DNA of 64,000 nt from [Zimmermannella] faecalis ATCC 13722. GTDB lineage: Bacteria; Actinomycetota; Actinomycetes; Actinomycetales; Microbacteriaceae. The notes beneath the pieces were generated by a model. It was not told where the DNA came from. It worked only from the letters and a program-made list of their open reading frames with translations, and did no database searches. Of this stretch, positions 44,932-54,192 are shown in pieces. Position 1 is the stretch's first letter. The number at the start of each line of letters is the position of its first letter. Both the position numbers and the translations under genes were made by a program. Location: positions 62,001 through 126,000 of the forward strand of contig NZ_KB907081.1 in NCBI RefSeq assembly GCF_000381765.1, read 5' to 3'.

Positions 44932-46559
44932 ACGAATTCTTCGCCTCGGTCGGCACCGTGCTCGCCGACACCGTCACCACGGTCGAAAACAACCCTGTGC
45001 TGAACATCTCGATCTTCGTCGTCTTCGTCGGCATCACGCTGTTCATCGTCATTCGCGCGAGCCGCAACTCGCGCAGCGCCGCCGACTTCTACGCCGGCGG
45101 TCGCTCGTTCTCGGGCACCCAGAACGGCTTCGCCATCTCGGGTGACTACCTCTCGGCCGCGTCGTTCCTCGGCATCTGCGGTGCGATCGCGATCAACGGC
45201 TACGACGGTTTCCTCTACTCGATCGGGTTCCTCGTCGCCTGGCTCGTCGCACTGCTGCTCGTCGCCGAGCTCATGCGCAACACCGGCAAGTTCACGATGG
45301 CCGACGTGCTCTCGTTCCGCCTCAAGCAGCGCCCCGTGCGCACCGCGGCGGCGATCACGACGCTGGCCGTGACGCTGTTCTACCTGCTCGCACAGATGGC
45401 CGGCGCGGGCGGGCTCGTCTCGCTGCTGCTCGGCATCAACGACGCGATCGGTCAGAGCATCGTCATCGCGGTCGTCGGCGTGCTCATGATCGTCTACGTG
45501 CTCGTCGGCGGTATGAAGGGCACGACGTGGGTGCAGATCATCAAGGCGATGCTGCTCATCGGCGCGGCGTTCGCCATGACGATCTGGGTGCTCGCGCTGA
45601 ACGGCTTCAGCCTCAACGCGCTCTTCGACCGGGTCGTCGCCGCGTCGGCAAACGGCGAGGCCGTGCTCGGCCCCGGCCTGCAGTACGGCACGAACCCGCT
45701 CGACTTCGTCTCGCTCGGCATGGCGCTCGTGCTCGGCACCGCGGGGCTGCCGCACGTGCTCATGCGCTTCTACACCGTGCCGACCGCGAAGGAAGCGCGC
45801 AAGTCGGTCGTCTGGGCGATCTGGCTCATCGGCGCGTTCTACCTGTTCACGCTCGTGCTCGGCTACGGCGCCGGCGCGATGGTCGGCCCCGACGTCATCG
45901 CCGAGGCGCCGGGCGGCGTCAACTCCGCCGCTCCCCTGCTCGCGCTCGAGCTCGGCGGGCCCGTGCTGCTCGGGGTCGTGTCGGCGATCGCGTTCGCGAC
46001 GATCCTCGCGGTGGTGGCGGGCCTCGCGATCACGGCGGCGGCCTCGTTCGCACACGACATCTACGTCAACGTCATCACGCGCGGCGAGGCATCGCAGCAC
46101 GACGAGGTGCGCGTGGGCAAGATCACCGTGGTCGTGCTCGGCATCGTCGCGATCGTCGGCGGCATCGGCGTGCAGGGGCAGAACATCGCGTTCCTCGTCG
46201 CCCTCGCGTTCGCCGTCGCCGCCTCGGCCAACCTCCCGACGATCCTCTACTCGCTCTACTGGAGCGGGTTCACGACCCGCGGGGCCGTGTGGAGCATGTA
46301 CGGCGGGCTCGGCTCAGCGCTCGTGCTCATCACGTTCTCGAAGGTCGTCTCGGGCGCCGAGACATCGCTGCTCGGGGCCGGGGTCGACTTCGCGTGGTTC
46401 CCGCTGAACAACCCCGGCATCGTCTCGATTCCGCTCGGGTTCTTCCTCGGCTGGCTCGGTTCGGTCACGTCACGGCAGCGAGAGGATGTGCGCCTCGCGG
46501 CCGAGATGGAGGTGCGGGCGCTCACCGGTCACGGCGCGGAGCCGCCCGTACACCACTAG
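44928..46559 (+). CDS. ActP-type sodium:monocarboxylate symporter
   Basis: The product is 543 aa with about 13 membrane segments of the solute:sodium symporter (SSS) family. Hallmarks are ADFYAGGRSFSGTQNGFAISGDYLSAASFLG near the N-terminus (shown here in parts: ADFYAGGRS and SGDYLSAASFLG) and GLPHVLMRFYTVP. ActP takes up acetate and other short monocarboxylates. It lies next to the methylcitrate operon, so propionate is a plausible substrate. GTG at 44928 overlaps the DUF485 stop. Confidence 0.88.
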   Translation: MNEFFASVGTVLADTVTTVENNPVLNISIFVVFVGITLFIVIRASRNSRSAADFYAGGRSFSGTQNGFAISGDYLSAASFLGICGAIAINGYDGFLYSIGFLVAWLVALLLVAELMRNTGKFTMADVLSFRLKQRPVRTAAAITTLAVTLFYLLAQMAGAGGLVSLLLGINDAIGQSIVIAVVGVLMIVYVLVGGMKGTTWVQIIKAMLLIGAAFAMTIWVLALNGFSLNALFDRVVAASANGEAVLGPGLQYGTNPLDFVSLGMALVLGTAGLPHVLMRFYTVPTAKEARKSVVWAIWLIGAFYLFTLVLGYGAGAMVGPDVIAEAPGGVNSAAPLLALELGGPVLLGVVSAIAFATILAVVAGLAITAAASFAHDIYVNVITRGEASQHDEVRVGKITVVVLGIVAIVGGIGVQGQNIAFLVALAFAVAASANLPTILYSLYWSGFTTRGAVWSMYGGLGSALVLITFSKVVSGAETSLLGAGVDFAWFPLNNPGIVSIPLGFFLGWLGSVTSRQREDVRLAAEMEVRALTGHGAEPPVHH

Positions 46560-46569
46560 CCGTGCACCA

Positions 46570-47874
46570 CTAGCGCGCGGGCACCTCCGCGGCCCGGATC
46601 CCGAGCAGCGACCTGAGGGTCGACTGCTCGGGATACGCGTCGCGGAACGCCCCGCGCTCGCGCAGCGCGGGCACGAGTTCGTCGCGCACGCGGCGCAGCT
46701 CGGCCCGATTGCTCACCTGCACGATGAAGCCGTCGGCCGCGCCGGCGTCCCGCCACTCGAGCAGGGCGCCGGCAATCTCGGCGCCCGTGCCAGCGACGAC
46801 GAGGCGGTCGCGGCCGAGCAGCCGGGCGACGGATGCGCGCAGCGGCTGCCCCGCGTCGCGGTCGGCCGCGAGGTGGTCGGCGAGCCAGGTGCCCTCGTTC
46901 ACGAGCGCGCGGGCGAGGTCGTGCTCGGTGATCGGCGACTCGTCGACGTCGCGCTCGATCGCGCGGGCGACGCGGCCCGTGAGTTCGTCGAGCGCGCCGT
47001 GCCGCACGAGGTAGGCGCGACGGGCGTCGTCGGCGTGCCCCGGCGCATCCGCGAAGGCGAGCATGACCTTGATGAACAGCTTCGGTTCGGGGCGGCCCGC
47101 GGCGAGTTCGGCGCGGATGCCCGCGCGGTACTCGAGTGCCTCGGCGATCGTCGTCTGCATGCCGAAGACGCAGTCGGCGCTCGCCGCCGCGAGCGCACGC
47201 CCCGGCGCCGAGTGCCCGGCCTGAAACACGACGGGCTCGCCCTGCCGCGAGCGCTCGATGTTGAGCGGGCCCGCGACCGCGAAGTGCTCGCCGCGGTGTT
47301 CGAGGGTGCGCACGTGCGCGCGGTCGAGGTACTGGCCCGACGCGCGGTCGCGCGGGAACGACCCCTCGTCGTACGTGTGCCAGAGGCCGCGAATCACCTC
47401 GAGGGCCTCGGCGGCGCGGGCGTAGCGGGTCGCGTGGTCGCGCTGTCCGTCGAGGCCGAAGTTGCGGGCGGCCCGGTCGCCGAGCGACGTCACGACGTTC
47501 CAGCCGGCGCGGCCGCCACTGAGGTGGTCGAGCGACAGGAGCATCCGGGCGAGGTTGTACGGCTCCTGATACGAGGTCGAGAAGGTGCCGACGAGGCCGA
47601 TGTGCCGCGTCGCCGCCGCGAGGTACGACAGCACCGAGAGCGGCTCGAACCGCGAGAGGTAGTGGGGCGCGCCGTCGAGGTCGGCGAAGACCGCGTCGGC
47701 GACGAACACGAAGTCGAGCAAGGCCTCCTCGGCGAGCTGGGCAACCTCGCGATACCAGTCGGGGTTCACCGAGGCGTTCGCGGGTTCGTCTGGGTCGAGC
47801 CAGGCGCGCTCGTCGTCGGGTGCCCCCGACGCCGTCAGCATCGCCCCGAGGTGCAGCTGCGCGAAGGTCGTCAT
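46570..47874 (-). CDS. FMN-dependent LLM monooxygenase (NtaA/DszA type)
   Basis: The product is 434 aa of the luciferase-like monooxygenase family, in the NtaA/SnaA/DszA subgroup judging by its length and by AWLDPDEPANASVN near the N-terminus, NLARMLLSLDHLSGGRAGWNVVTS in the barrel and the VVFQAGHSAPGR loop. These enzymes use reduced FMN and O2 to cleave amino-carboxylates, sulfonates or thiophenes. No flavin reductase is encoded beside it. The convergent end is 10 bp from the symporter. Confidence 0.82.
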   Translation of the reverse strand: MTTFAQLHLGAMLTASGAPDDERAWLDPDEPANASVNPDWYREVAQLAEEALLDFVFVADAVFADLDGAPHYLSRFEPLSVLSYLAAATRHIGLVGTFSTSYQEPYNLARMLLSLDHLSGGRAGWNVVTSLGDRAARNFGLDGQRDHATRYARAAEALEVIRGLWHTYDEGSFPRDRASGQYLDRAHVRTLEHRGEHFAVAGPLNIERSRQGEPVVFQAGHSAPGRALAAASADCVFGMQTTIAEALEYRAGIRAELAAGRPEPKLFIKVMLAFADAPGHADDARRAYLVRHGALDELTGRVARAIERDVDESPITEHDLARALVNEGTWLADHLAADRDAGQPLRASVARLLGRDRLVVAGTGAEIAGALLEWRDAGAADGFIVQVSNRAELRRVRDELVPALRERGAFRDAYPEQSTLRSLLGIRAAEVPAR

Positions 47875-47902
47875 TTGACGATCATCTCACCCCGCCGGCC
47901 GG

Positions 47903-48526
47903 TCAGCCGAACAGCGGCTTCAGCAGAATGACCGCCGCGAACACGACGAGGGCGATCGCGCAGATGCGGTCGATCCACGCGACGACGATCGGCCGCTGCA
48001 GCTGCTTCGCGAACGTGCGGGCGCCGAGGGCGATGATGCCGAAGTAGAGCATGCTGAGCAGCGCGTGGATGCCCGCGAGCACGGCACCGAGCAGGTACGA
48101 CGGCACGCCGTCGACGTGGAAGCTCGGCATGACGGCGAGGTAGAACACGCCGATCTTCGGGTTGAGGAGGTTCGTGATGAGGCCGGTCCAGAACCCCGTG
48201 CGCTTGCTTGGCGGCGGCGCATCCGCCTCGACGTCGCGCCGCCCGCGCGGCCACGCCTGCCACGCGAGGAACAGCAGGTACGCGGCACCGGCGATCTCGA
48301 TCGCGCGCTGCGCCCAGGGGAAAAGCTGCAGCAGCGCGACGGCGCCGCTCGCGGCCGCGACGCCCCAGACGAGCACGCCGAGTGCGACTCCGGCGCCGGT
48401 GAGTAGCGCGTTGCGCGCCCCGAACCGCGTCGCGGCCCGCAGCACGAGCGTGAAGTCGGCCCCGGGCGTGATCGTGAGCAGCGCCGCGAGCGGGGTGAAC
48501 GCAAGCAGGGCGCCGAGGAACGTCAC
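47903..48526 (-). CDS. LysE/RhtB-family amino-acid exporter
   Basis: The product is 207 aa with five or six membrane segments. The LysE-type sequence pattern is PGADFTLVLRAATRFGARNALLTGAGVALG (in parts: TPGADFTLVLRAA and ALLTGAGVALGVLVWG) and then LNPKIGVFYLAVMPSF. It exports amino acids or homoserine-type metabolites. GTG at 48526 overlaps the helicase stop by four bases, so it is translated with that gene despite their different roles. Confidence 0.85.
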   Translation of the reverse strand: MTFLGALLAFTPLAALLTITPGADFTLVLRAATRFGARNALLTGAGVALGVLVWGVAAASGAVALLQLFPWAQRAIEIAGAAYLLFLAWQAWPRGRRDVEADAPPPSKRTGFWTGLITNLLNPKIGVFYLAVMPSFHVDGVPSYLLGAVLAGIHALLSMLYFGIIALGARTFAKQLQRPIVVAWIDRICAIALVVFAAVILLKPLFG

Positions 48527-51093
48527 AGCTGCACCACCTCGGTGACGCGCACGACGGCCTCGCCGGCCTCGGCGGATGCGCTGAGGTCGACCTCGGCGCG
48601 AATGCGCCAGTCGTGGTGGTGCTCGGGGTCGTCGAGGGTCTGCTCGACGAGCCAGAGCCCGTCGGCCTCGCGCGACGTGTCAATGCGGCACAGCTGCGGC
48701 GCGCGCGCCGCCGCGTCGATGCCGAGGTCGTCGTATTCGTCGTAGTAGTCGTCGAGCACACCCGGCCAGTCGACGGCCGGGTCGAGCGCCTCGAGCTCGT
48801 CATCGCGCTCGAGCGCGGCGAGCAGCACGCGGCGCCAGAGCTCGTTGCGCACGAGCACGGTAAACGCGCGACGGTTCGCGACGACGCTCGGGGGCGCGGG
48901 CGGGAGCACCGGCTCGCCGTCGTCGTCGACGGGCGCGACGAGCTCGGCCCACTCGTCGACGAGGCTCGAGTCGACCTGCCGAATAAGCTCCCCGAGCCAC
49001 TCGACGATCGAGTCGAGCTCGTCGGTCACGCGGTCGGCCGGCACCGAGTGCTGCAGCGCGCGATACGCGTCGCTGAGGTAGCGCAGCACGACGCCTTCGG
49101 CGCGCGCGAGGTCGTAGAACCCCGTGAACTCGGCGAAGCTCATCGCGCGCTCGTACATGTCGCGCACGACCGTCTTCGGCGCGACCTCGAAGTCGCGTGC
49201 CCACGGCTGCCCCTCCGCGAACTCCTCGTAACTCTGGTCTAGCAGCTCCTCGAGCGGCTTCGGCCAGGTGATCTCCTCGACTCGCTCCATCCGCTCGGCG
49301 TAGTCGACACCGTCGGCCTTCATCGCCGCGATCGCCTCGCCGCGCGCCTTCCGCTGCTGCGCGAACAGCACGGGCCGCGGGTCGTCGAGAATCGACTCCA
49401 TGACGCTCACGACGTCGAGCGCGTAGCTGCCGCTGCCGACCTCGTCGGCCGCGCCCTCGGTCTCGACGGCCGGGTCGAGCAGGTCGAGCACGGCGATCGC
49501 GAACGGCGACAGCGGCTGGTTGAGCGCGAAGTTCGGCTGCAGGTCGACCGTGAGCTTCAGCTGGGGCCGCCGGGTACCGGGCACGGGATGCGCGTAGTCG
49601 GCCTCGACGATGCCCGCGTCGAGCAGGGTGCGGCCGAGCGCGAGCGCCCGCCGCGCGAGGTCGAACTGCCGCGCGCGCGACTCGTGATTGTCGAAGCAGA
49701 GGCTGCGGACGTTCGCGAACACGTCGCCGCCGCGGGCGACGATGTTGATGAGCATCGCCGAGGTCATGTGCATGTGGCTCGAGAGCTTCTCGGGCTCGGC
49801 CTCGACGAGGCGCGAGAACGTCTTCTCGGTGTAGTTCACGAAGCCCTGGGGCGGCTGGCGACGCTGCACCTTGCGCTGCTTCTTCGGGTCGCCGGCGGCC
49901 TTGGAGATTGCGTGCTCGTACTCGACGACGTGGTCGGGCGCCTGCACGACGACCGTGCCGTGGTCGTCGTAGCCGGCGCGCCCCGCGCGCCCCGCGATCT
50001 GGTGAAACTCGCGCGCCGACAGGTGACGCTGCTTCGTGCCGTCGAACTTCGTGAGCGACGTGATGAGCACCGAGCGAATCGGCACGTTGATGCCGACGCC
50101 GAGCGTGTCGGTGCCGCAGATCACGCGCAGCAGGCCGCGCTGCGCGAGCACTTCGACGAGCCGGCGATACCGCGGCAGCATGCCGGCGTGGTGCACGCCG
50201 ATGCCCTGGCGCAGCCAACCCGAGAGCTTGCGGCCGAACGCCGTCGTGAACTTGAACCCGCCCATCGCCGCGCTGATCGCATCCCGCTGCTCGCGGGACG
50301 CGACGCGGATGCTCGAGAGCGCCTGGGCGCGCTCGACGGCTTCTTTCTGCGAGAAGTGCACGACGTAGATCGGGGCCTCGTGCTCGTCGAGCAGTCGCTC
50401 GACGGTCTCGTGCACCGGCGTGAGGACGTACTCGAAGCTGAGCGGCACGGGCCGTGTCGCGCCGGCGACGAGCTCGGTGGGGCGCCCCGTTCGGCGCGTG
50501 AGGTCGTCGCGCAGCGCCTCGGTGTCGCCGAGCGTCGCTGACATGAGCAGGAACTGCGCCCGGCCGAGGAGCAGCAGCGGCACCTGCCAGGCCCAGCCGC
50601 GCTGATCGTCGCCGTAGTAGTGGAACTCGTCCATCACGACCTGGTCGACGTCGGCGTCGCCGCCCTCGCGCAAGGCCTGGTTCGCGAGAATCTCGGCCGT
50701 GGCGCAGATGATTGGCGCGTCGGGGTTCACCGAGCTGTCGCCCGTGACCATGCCGACGCGCTCGGCGCCGAAGATCTCGACGAGCGCGAAGAACTTCTCG
50801 CTCACGAGCGCCTTGATCGGTGCGGTGTAGTAGCTGCGCTTGCCCTCGGCGAGCGCGATCGCGTGCGCCGCGATCGCGACGAGCGACTTGCCGGTGCCGG
50901 TCGGCGTCGCGAGCACGACGTTCGCGCCCGACACGAGGTGCACGACCGCCTCGTCTTGGGCTTCGTAGAGTTCGATGCCGCGGCCCGTCGTCCACTCGAT
51001 GATCGCGTCGTACACGTGATCGGGGTCGTAGGGCGCCCCCGGGTCGGCGAGGGTGGGGATGAGCTCTGGCAACGTAGGCATTACTTCGATCAT
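48523..51093 (-). CDS. Large DEAD/DEAH helicase (Ski2/Mtr4-like, DUF3516)
   Basis: The product is about 856 aa. Helicase motifs appear in order: ATPTGTGKSL (motif I, near residue 60), VMDEFHYYGD (II), LLMSATLG (III), then ICGTDTLGVGINVPI and HQIAGRAGRAG (V, VI). A long C-terminal region of about 430 residues follows, matching the actinobacterial Ski2-like group with DUF3516. RNA turnover or ribosome-associated roles are possible. ATG at 51093 or 51081 could be the start. Its ATGA-type overlap with LysE links the two. Confidence 0.88.
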   Translation of the reverse strand: MIEVMPTLPELIPTLADPGAPYDPDHVYDAIIEWTTGRGIELYEAQDEAVVHLVSGANVVLATPTGTGKSLVAIAAHAIALAEGKRSYYTAPIKALVSEKFFALVEIFGAERVGMVTGDSSVNPDAPIICATAEILANQALREGGDADVDQVVMDEFHYYGDDQRGWAWQVPLLLLGRAQFLLMSATLGDTEALRDDLTRRTGRPTELVAGATRPVPLSFEYVLTPVHETVERLLDEHEAPIYVVHFSQKEAVERAQALSSIRVASREQRDAISAAMGGFKFTTAFGRKLSGWLRQGIGVHHAGMLPRYRRLVEVLAQRGLLRVICGTDTLGVGINVPIRSVLITSLTKFDGTKQRHLSAREFHQIAGRAGRAGYDDHGTVVVQAPDHVVEYEHAISKAAGDPKKQRKVQRRQPPQGFVNYTEKTFSRLVEAEPEKLSSHMHMTSAMLINIVARGGDVFANVRSLCFDNHESRARQFDLARRALALGRTLLDAGIVEADYAHPVPGTRRPQLKLTVDLQPNFALNQPLSPFAIAVLDLLDPAVETEGAADEVGSGSYALDVVSVMESILDDPRPVLFAQQRKARGEAIAAMKADGVDYAERMERVEEITWPKPLEELLDQSYEEFAEGQPWARDFEVAPKTVVRDMYERAMSFAEFTGFYDLARAEGVVLRYLSDAYRALQHSVPADRVTDELDSIVEWLGELIRQVDSSLVDEWAELVAPVDDDGEPVLPPAPPSVVANRRAFTVLVRNELWRRVLLAALERDDELEALDPAVDWPGVLDDYYDEYDDLGIDAAARAPQLCRIDTSREADGLWLVEQTLDDPEHHHDWRIRAEVDLSASAEAGEAVVRVTEVVQL

Positions 51094-51145
51094 CCCACGC
51101 CGCGGTTGCCCCGCGGGCGCGCCGATCTCGACGTATCGTAGAGGT

Positions 51146-51844
51146 ATGGAGACGACGGGCGCTGTGACGGCGCGGACGCCGCACGCGCGGTCGGCCGCGC
51201 GCCGTCGTCGCGTGTGCCTCGCGTTCGCCGCGGCCGCGTTTTCGACGCTCGTCGCGCTCGCGATGCACGTCGCCGCGGGCGGCGCGATGCCGGAGCTCCA
51301 GGGCATCCTCGTGCCGCTCGGCATCGCGACGGTGGTCGCGACCTGGCTGTCGCCGATTCGCGCGAGCTGGCTCCGCCTCGGCGGCTCGGTCGCGGTGAGC
51401 CAGCTCGGGTTCCACTCGCTCTTTACCCTCGGCGCGCCCGAGGGCGGCTTCGCGTCGGGCCACGGGCATCACGCGACGAACGCCGAGATGGCGAGCGCAA
51501 TCGCCGCGCACTCGTCGCACGCGGGCGTCGACCACTCGGCACACCTCGGGATTCACGACCCGGGCATGCTCGCGGCGCACGGCCTCGCCGCCGTCGCGAC
51601 GACGCTCGTGCTCCACTTCGGCGAGGCGATCCTGCGACGCCTCGCGTTCGTGCGCGACCTCATCGCCGAGTTCTTCGCGTTCGACTTCGTTTTCGTCGTC
51701 ACGACGCTCGCGCCTCGGGCGCCGCGGTCGGCGGCGCTCCCCCGGCTCCCCTGGGTGCCGCACCTGTCGATCCGCGCCGCCGCGGCCGCGCTGCGACGCG
51801 GGCCGCCGGCCGCACGCGCATTCCCCACCGCCGCAGTCAACTAG
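51146..51844 (+). CDS. His-rich membrane protein of copper cassette
   Basis: The product is 232 aa with about five hydrophobic segments. Between the third and fourth is a loop rich in histidine (GHGHHATNAEM and then HSSHAGVDHSAHLGIHD), suggesting metal binding outside or within the membrane. I do not know a named family. It precedes the PCuAC-type copper chaperone and DyP genes in the same orientation, with 140 bp between, so a copper-related role is reasonable inference. The ATG at 51146 follows GAGG. Confidence 0.65.
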   Translation: METTGAVTARTPHARSAARRRRVCLAFAAAAFSTLVALAMHVAAGGAMPELQGILVPLGIATVVATWLSPIRASWLRLGGSVAVSQLGFHSLFTLGAPEGGFASGHGHHATNAEMASAIAAHSSHAGVDHSAHLGIHDPGMLAAHGLAAVATTLVLHFGEAILRRLAFVRDLIAEFFAFDFVFVVTTLAPRAPRSAALPRLPWVPHLSIRAAAAALRRGPPAARAFPTAAVN

Positions 51845-51984
51845 TGCGCCTGGTTTCAGGCAGCCCGAATCTCGGGTAGCACTGCGGCGATCAATCGCGC
51901 CGCGCACGCTCGCGCCGGCGCACCGCAGTCGCGTGCCGCGGGGCTCTCCCGCGCGCCGCAACCGAGATTTCAGGAGACACGTTC

Positions 51985-52605
51985 ATGACCGCTACGACCA
52001 AGACCACCAACACCGGCATCACCACGCGCCGCCTCGTCGGCGCGCTCGCCGCATCCCTCACCCTCACCGTCGGCCTCGTCGGCTGCGCGGCCGCCGAGCC
52101 CGCCTCGGCGCCGAGCGGCAGCACGCAGGCGGCCGAGGGCCACGGCGGTTCCGACCACTCGCACACCCTCACGGTGATCGACCCGTGGGTGAAGGCGACC
52201 GACGGCGACATGACCGCAGTGTTCGCGACCTTCGAGAACCCGAACTCGCACGCCGTCACGGTCGTGTCGGCGACCGTCGAGGGCGCCGAGATGACCGAGC
52301 TCCACGAGACGATCGTGCAGTCCGACGGTTCGAGCGTCATGCAGCCGATCGACGGGGGCTTCACGATCGAGACGGGTGAGCAGCTCGTGCTCGAGCCGGG
52401 CGGCAACCACATCATGCCGATGGGCCTCGAGTCGGCCATCGAGCCGGGCGACGAGGTCGCCGTGACGCTCACGCTCGACGACGGCAGCGAGGTCGAGTTC
52501 GCCGCCATCGCGAAGGAGTACACGGGCGCCGAGGAGACCTACGCGCCCGACACCGAGCACGGAGCGCACGACGAGGGCGACGAATCGGAGCACGAGGGGC
52601 ACTAA
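51985..52605 (+). CDS. PCu(A)C-type copper-chaperone lipoprotein
   Basis: The product is 206 aa. The signal peptide ends in lipobox LVGC (C34), so it is membrane-anchored outside the cell. The PCuAC domain has the copper motif His...Met...HxM, seen in ELHETIVQ, SSVMQPIDGG and NHIMPMGL. The tail is rich in His and acidic residues (EHGAHDEGDESEHEGH). Such proteins hand Cu(I) to cytochrome oxidase or other targets. The stop overlaps the DyP start by one base (TAATG). Confidence 0.9.
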   Translation: MTATTKTTNTGITTRRLVGALAASLTLTVGLVGCAAAEPASAPSGSTQAAEGHGGSDHSHTLTVIDPWVKATDGDMTAVFATFENPNSHAVTVVSATVEGAEMTELHETIVQSDGSSVMQPIDGGFTIETGEQLVLEPGGNHIMPMGLESAIEPGDEVAVTLTLDDGSEVEFAAIAKEYTGAEETYAPDTEHGAHDEGDESEHEGH

Positions 52606-53885
52606 TGGCCGAGCAGCTTCGCGGGCCGCGGCGTCGCGACGTACTCGTCGGCGCCGCGGCCCTCGGGGTCGGCGCCGCGGCGGGCGTTGCGGGCGCCCGG
52701 TTCGCCGACCGCGCCGCCGAATCCCAGACATCCGAGTCCCAGGCCATCGCGCTCGGCGACCAGCGACGCCCGGTGCCCACGGATCAGCAGGCGGAGGGCC
52801 AGCAGCCGCTGCAGGCGGGGGTCGGCATCGAGTCGGCCCACGCCGTGTTCATCGCGCTCGACCTCGCCGAGGGCACGAGCCGCGACCGCGTCGCGAGCCT
52901 GCTGCGCATCCTCACCGACGACGCGACCCGGCTGCAGCGCGGCCAGGCGCCAATCGGTGACCAGGAGCCCGAGCTCGCCGAGCGCCCCGCGAACCTCGCG
53001 GTGACGTTCGGCTTCGGGCCGCGGCTCGTCGAGCTCGTCAACCCCGCCGCCCGGCCCGACTGGCTCGCCCAGCTGCCGGCGTTCTCGATCGACGCGCTCG
53101 AACCGCACTGGAGCGAGGGCGACCTGCTCCTGCTCGTGACGGGCGACGATCCGCTCGCCGTCGCGCACGCGCAGCGCATGCTGCTCAAGGATGCGCGGGC
53201 GTCGACGACGATCCGGTGGCAGCAGCAGGGCTTCCGCAACGCGTACGGGGTCGTCGACCCCACGACGACGCAGCGCAACCTGTTCGGGCAGCTCGACGGC
53301 TCGTCGAACCCGCGCCCCGGCACCGAGGAGTTCGATCGCATCGTGCGCACGAGCGACGCGGGGTGGATGCACGGCGGCACGACCCTCGTGCTGCGCCGCA
53401 TCGAGATGAACCTCGAGACGTGGGACGAGGTCGATCGCCCCGGCCGCGAGGCCTCGGTCGGGCGGCGCCTCGACACGGGCGCGCCGCTCACCGGCACGCA
53501 GGAACACGACGAGCCCGACTTCGAGGCGACCACCCCGCAGGGGTTCACCGTCATCAACGCGTCGAGCCACATGCGGCGGGCCCGCCCCGACGACCCGACC
53601 CAGCGCATCTTCCGCCAGACCTACAACTACGACATCCCCGTCTCGCCGGCGGCGGGCGAGGATGCCGTGGGCGGCACTGGCGCAAAGGTGTCGGACTCGG
53701 GGCTCCTGTTCGCGTCGTTCCAGGCGAACCCCACGCTGCAGTTCGTGCCGATTCAGGAGCGCCTCGCCGAGGCCGACCTGCTCAACACATGGACGACGCC
53801 GATCGGGTCGGCCGTGTTCGCGATTCCCCCGGCCGCGGCCGAGGGCGAGTTCGTCGGGCAGGCGCTGTGGGGCTCGTCGCAGTAG
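52605..53885 (+). CDS. DyP-type haem peroxidase, Tat-exported
   Basis: The product is 426 aa. A twin-arginine signal (RRRDVLVGAAALGVGAAAG) spans the first 30 residues. The DyP motif NLFGQLDGSSN contains the catalytic Asp (D231), and a probable haem-ligand His is H322 in NASSHMRRARP. The family, including EfeB, oxidises bulky substrates or extracts iron from haem. Its tight linkage to a copper chaperone fits a cell-surface redox/metal cassette common in actinobacteria. The stop is followed by the FMN-riboswitch leader. Confidence 0.9.
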   Translation: MAEQLRGPRRRDVLVGAAALGVGAAAGVAGARFADRAAESQTSESQAIALGDQRRPVPTDQQAEGQQPLQAGVGIESAHAVFIALDLAEGTSRDRVASLLRILTDDATRLQRGQAPIGDQEPELAERPANLAVTFGFGPRLVELVNPAARPDWLAQLPAFSIDALEPHWSEGDLLLLVTGDDPLAVAHAQRMLLKDARASTTIRWQQQGFRNAYGVVDPTTTQRNLFGQLDGSSNPRPGTEEFDRIVRTSDAGWMHGGTTLVLRRIEMNLETWDEVDRPGREASVGRRLDTGAPLTGTQEHDEPDFEATTPQGFTVINASSHMRRARPDDPTQRIFRQTYNYDIPVSPAAGEDAVGGTGAKVSDSGLLFASFQANPTLQFVPIQERLAEADLLNTWTTPIGSAVFAIPPAAAEGEFVGQALWGSSQ

Positions 53886-53955
53886 GTGCGACGCAATGTG
53901 ACGACGCGATGGTTGCGTGCTCCCACGGGTCATGCGTAGTGTTTCGGCCAGCAAC

Positions 53956-54095
53956 ATGCTCCGGGGTCGGTGAAAGTCCGAGCCGGCGGTGATAGCCCGC
54001 GACCGCAGCCTGTGCCCGACCCCGAGTCGAGTACGAGCCGCGCTGATCTGGTGGAATTCCAGAGCCGACAGTCAAAGTCTGGATGGGAGGCGCAT
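53956..54095 (+). ncRNA. FMN riboswitch
   Basis: The sequence carries the conserved RFN-element blocks: CCGGGGTCGGTGAAAGTCCG, then GGCGGTGATAGCCCGCGACCG, GTGGAATTCCAGAGCCGACAG and AAAGTCTGGATGGGAGG. The outer ATGCTCC and GGGAGGCGCAT strands close helix P1. It precedes ribD. Further down, TTCCTCCCGGTGC (54151-54163) can pair with GCACCGGAAGGA (54170-54181), hiding the ribD Shine-Dalgarno. The switch probably acts at translation initiation. The 307-bp stretch 53886-54192 holds nothing else. Confidence 0.96.
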
Positions 54096-54192
54096 GGCTG
54101 CCGTGGCGACGCGGCAGCACAGTGGTATTCGTCGATGACGGCGTGTCCTTTTCCTCCCGGTGCATTCGCGCACCGGAAGGACACCACCGCAC

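Noticed and set aside
48800-51961. Open frame of 1053 codons on the minus strand over the helicase
   Set aside because: It is Arg-rich throughout and in a different frame from the helicase, whose motifs are unmistakable.
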